Shown here in pieces: positions 62,873-64,000 of a stretch of 64,000 nucleotides of DNA. Each line of letters begins with the position of its first letter. The first letter of the stretch is position 1. The translations under genes and the position numbers were made by a program. This stretch comes from Sipunculus nudus (Eukaryota; Annelida; Sipuncula; Golfingiida; Sipunculidae), in contig CM049316.1 in assembly GCA_026874595.1 (NCBI GenBank), positions 57,795,676 through 57,859,675 of the forward strand. Reading direction: 5' to 3'. Under the pieces are notes generated by a model. It was given only the letters and a program-made list of their open reading frames with translations. It made no database searches and was not told the origin of the DNA.

Positions 62873-63410
62873 GATCTGTGTTTTATTGTGCAAAAATGTG
62901 TAATTCCATAAGGGCACAATTCTTTGTGATTAATAACTCTTCTCATTTAAACTCTTGGGAACTGCAAGGTTTTGTCGTTTGGTGAGGGACATCCATACAG
63001 ACGTTTCAGTCTACTGACATGTTCGTACGCATGGCTTGTAACCTGTAAAGGACTACATACAGTAAGGGATACTTCCAAAAAATACAACTGTATTTAACGT
63101 GAGACCGTTTACTTGAAGTTTACTTGTTCTGCTCACTCCCGAAAGGAAAATTAACTGTTTAGCATCCGCGAGTGTCATCATTTATGGAAGATGAAATTCG
63201 TCGCTGAGTGAAATACTTAACTCATTAAGGGTTAAATCATTTTCTGTTGTCAGTTTCTGTAAGTCCTTAAACATATCTATATCTTGCCGCTAACAATCTG
63301 ATGTTCCTCCTCAAAGTTCTCGCCACCAGCGAGATGACCGACGTCTGCACGGCCGCAATGGAGAGAACAACATCGTCGTCGGAGGTAAGAAAACCACAAC
63401 ACAACCTGAA

Positions 63411-63451
<41 letters not shown>

Positions 63452-64000
63452 ATATACATCCTTGAAAATCGACATCTTTTGCATTTTCTTAAATTATTCG
63501 ATACACTTAAACACGTGTTGCTAACCTTGCCTTCCTTGACTGTGTACGGTTAATGTAAATTTAAATGTAAATTTATCCGGGACATATTCATCTTGCGTCT
63601 CTGGCACCTTAGATTTGCACAACATTAAATGCTTTTTCTAATCTGACTACAGTTCACCGTTTATTCTCTCATCAGTTACGACTACAATTATTAAAATGTT
63701 TTAATCGGTAATTTTACTACAAATGAAAAAGGATGAAAATTATGTAGCTGTGTAATGAAAAACCTGGGCTATTGACAAAATGGTATATTAGGTAATACAG
63801 ATCATTGCCATGCACAAATCATGTCACTGCCTGTTCAAGCTGCATAGCTATATACTAAACTTTCGATGATTCGACGTAATATACTATTGTCATTGTAAAA
63901 GTATTTGAACATTAGTTGAATAAACAACGACCTTCCATAAATTTCACAAACCATGTATGTCCAGATACTCCACTGCAACCCGAGAGCCTTGATTTCCACG
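60708..64000 (+). CDS. Transglutaminase copy C, 5' part (runs off right edge)
   Basis: The coding exons are 60708-60778, 63317-63384 and 63965-64000 (cut by the window end). The ATG at 60708 is preceded in frame by TAG, so it is the natural start. The N-terminus reads MPRRTRSSGADTRVAP, then KRRRIAS, and after the splice RHQRDDRRLHGRNGE and NNIVVG. This is a basic, probably disordered extension ahead of the N-terminal domain, of the kind that differs most between transglutaminases. The visible N-domain start is nearly identical to B. If the rest has B's structure, the protein would be about 734 residues. The remainder lies outside the window. Confidence 0.8.
60779..63316. other. Gene C intron 2
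   Basis: It contains the dispersed repeat shared with 37855-38140 (here about 60815-61195, with poly-C runs at 60842-60855 and 61152-61170) and a (TA)n tract at 62815-62869. Bases 61470-61990 align with B intron 2. The 85-codon frame at 61210-61467 is AT-rich and unsupported. Confidence 0.55.
62815..62869. repeat. (TA)n microsatellite, gene C intron 2
   Basis: About 55 bases of AT dinucleotides. Confidence 0.9.
63317..63384 (+). CDS. Gene C exon 3, small N-terminal exon
   Basis: A 68 bp exon from CTCAAAG|TTCTCG to TCGGAG|gtaaga. This acceptor gives phase 1 at both ends, as required by exons 2 and 4; the alternative at CCACCAG would break the frame. It has no counterpart in gene B. Confidence 0.65.
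63385..63964. other. Gene C intron 3 with (TA)n
   Basis: A (TA)n tract lies at about 63414-63446. The last 300 bases align closely with 27040-27344 before the matching exon of gene B. Confidence 0.65.
63965..64000 (+). CDS. Gene C exon 4, N-terminal domain start (truncated by window)
   Basis: It follows TGTCCAG and reads [12 protein letters not shown], the same as copy B from 27347 on. The first base pair differs (AT instead of GT), which changes the split codon from B. Confidence 0.85.
   Translation, partial: MLHCNPRALIST

Overview
The window is animal nuclear DNA: AT-rich, intron-rich, with GT-AG exons, AATAAA polyadenylation signals, long (TA)n runs and many decayed transposable elements. 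The coding exons belong to the transglutaminase family. The repeat content (Ty3/gypsy-like, Penelope-like and LINE remnants, tRNA-derived SINEs, and dispersed repeats rich in AGGTCA-like half sites) suggests a marine lophotrochozoan, most likely a mollusc. That assignment is inference; no species can be named.

Three tandem same-strand (+) copies of a transglutaminase gene are present, here called A, B and C. A enters from the left already inside its catalytic core (first exon 972-1075) and ends at a stop codon at 7307-7309. B is complete from exon 3 to its stop: a putative 5' noncoding exon near 24320-24408, a problematic first coding exon (26274 or 26285 to 26340), then 13 exons from 27345 to 46180. 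C starts at 52880-52982 (noncoding exon) and 60708 (ATG), and runs off the right edge in its fourth exon. Exon lengths and phases are identical between A and B for all seven shared exons. The catalytic triad of B is Cys (35997-35999), His (38581-38583) and Asp (38650-38652), with spacings of 58 and 23 residues, as in vertebrate transglutaminases. Introns and flanks of A, B and C also align, so the locus is a segmental duplication with units of roughly 28-38 kb. The units were later altered by independent insertions.

The long non-coding stretches hold those insertions. Downstream of A lie an array of about 330 bp repeats with a tRNA-like head, a solo LTR inserted within it, a 334 bp PIF/Harbinger-like MITE with an empty site in the paralogous copy, and a decayed minus-strand Ty3/gypsy element (19020-23300). 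Inside B are a tRNA-like SINE, a 57 bp-arm hairpin, a collapsed LTR element and a LINE fragment. Between B and C lie a second, inverted repeat array and a Penelope-like GIY-YIG remnant. In C intron 1 there is a decayed minus-strand element with an ALPALHSFTGSD motif.

Points of most interest: the N-terminus of B, which lost the start codon and an exon present in C; a near-identical 118 bp tract shared by A and B that looks like gene conversion; an 80 bp templated insertion between 57 bp flank duplications; and the inverted LTR pair. I found no rRNA, CRISPR array or functional tRNA. All alignments were done by eye.
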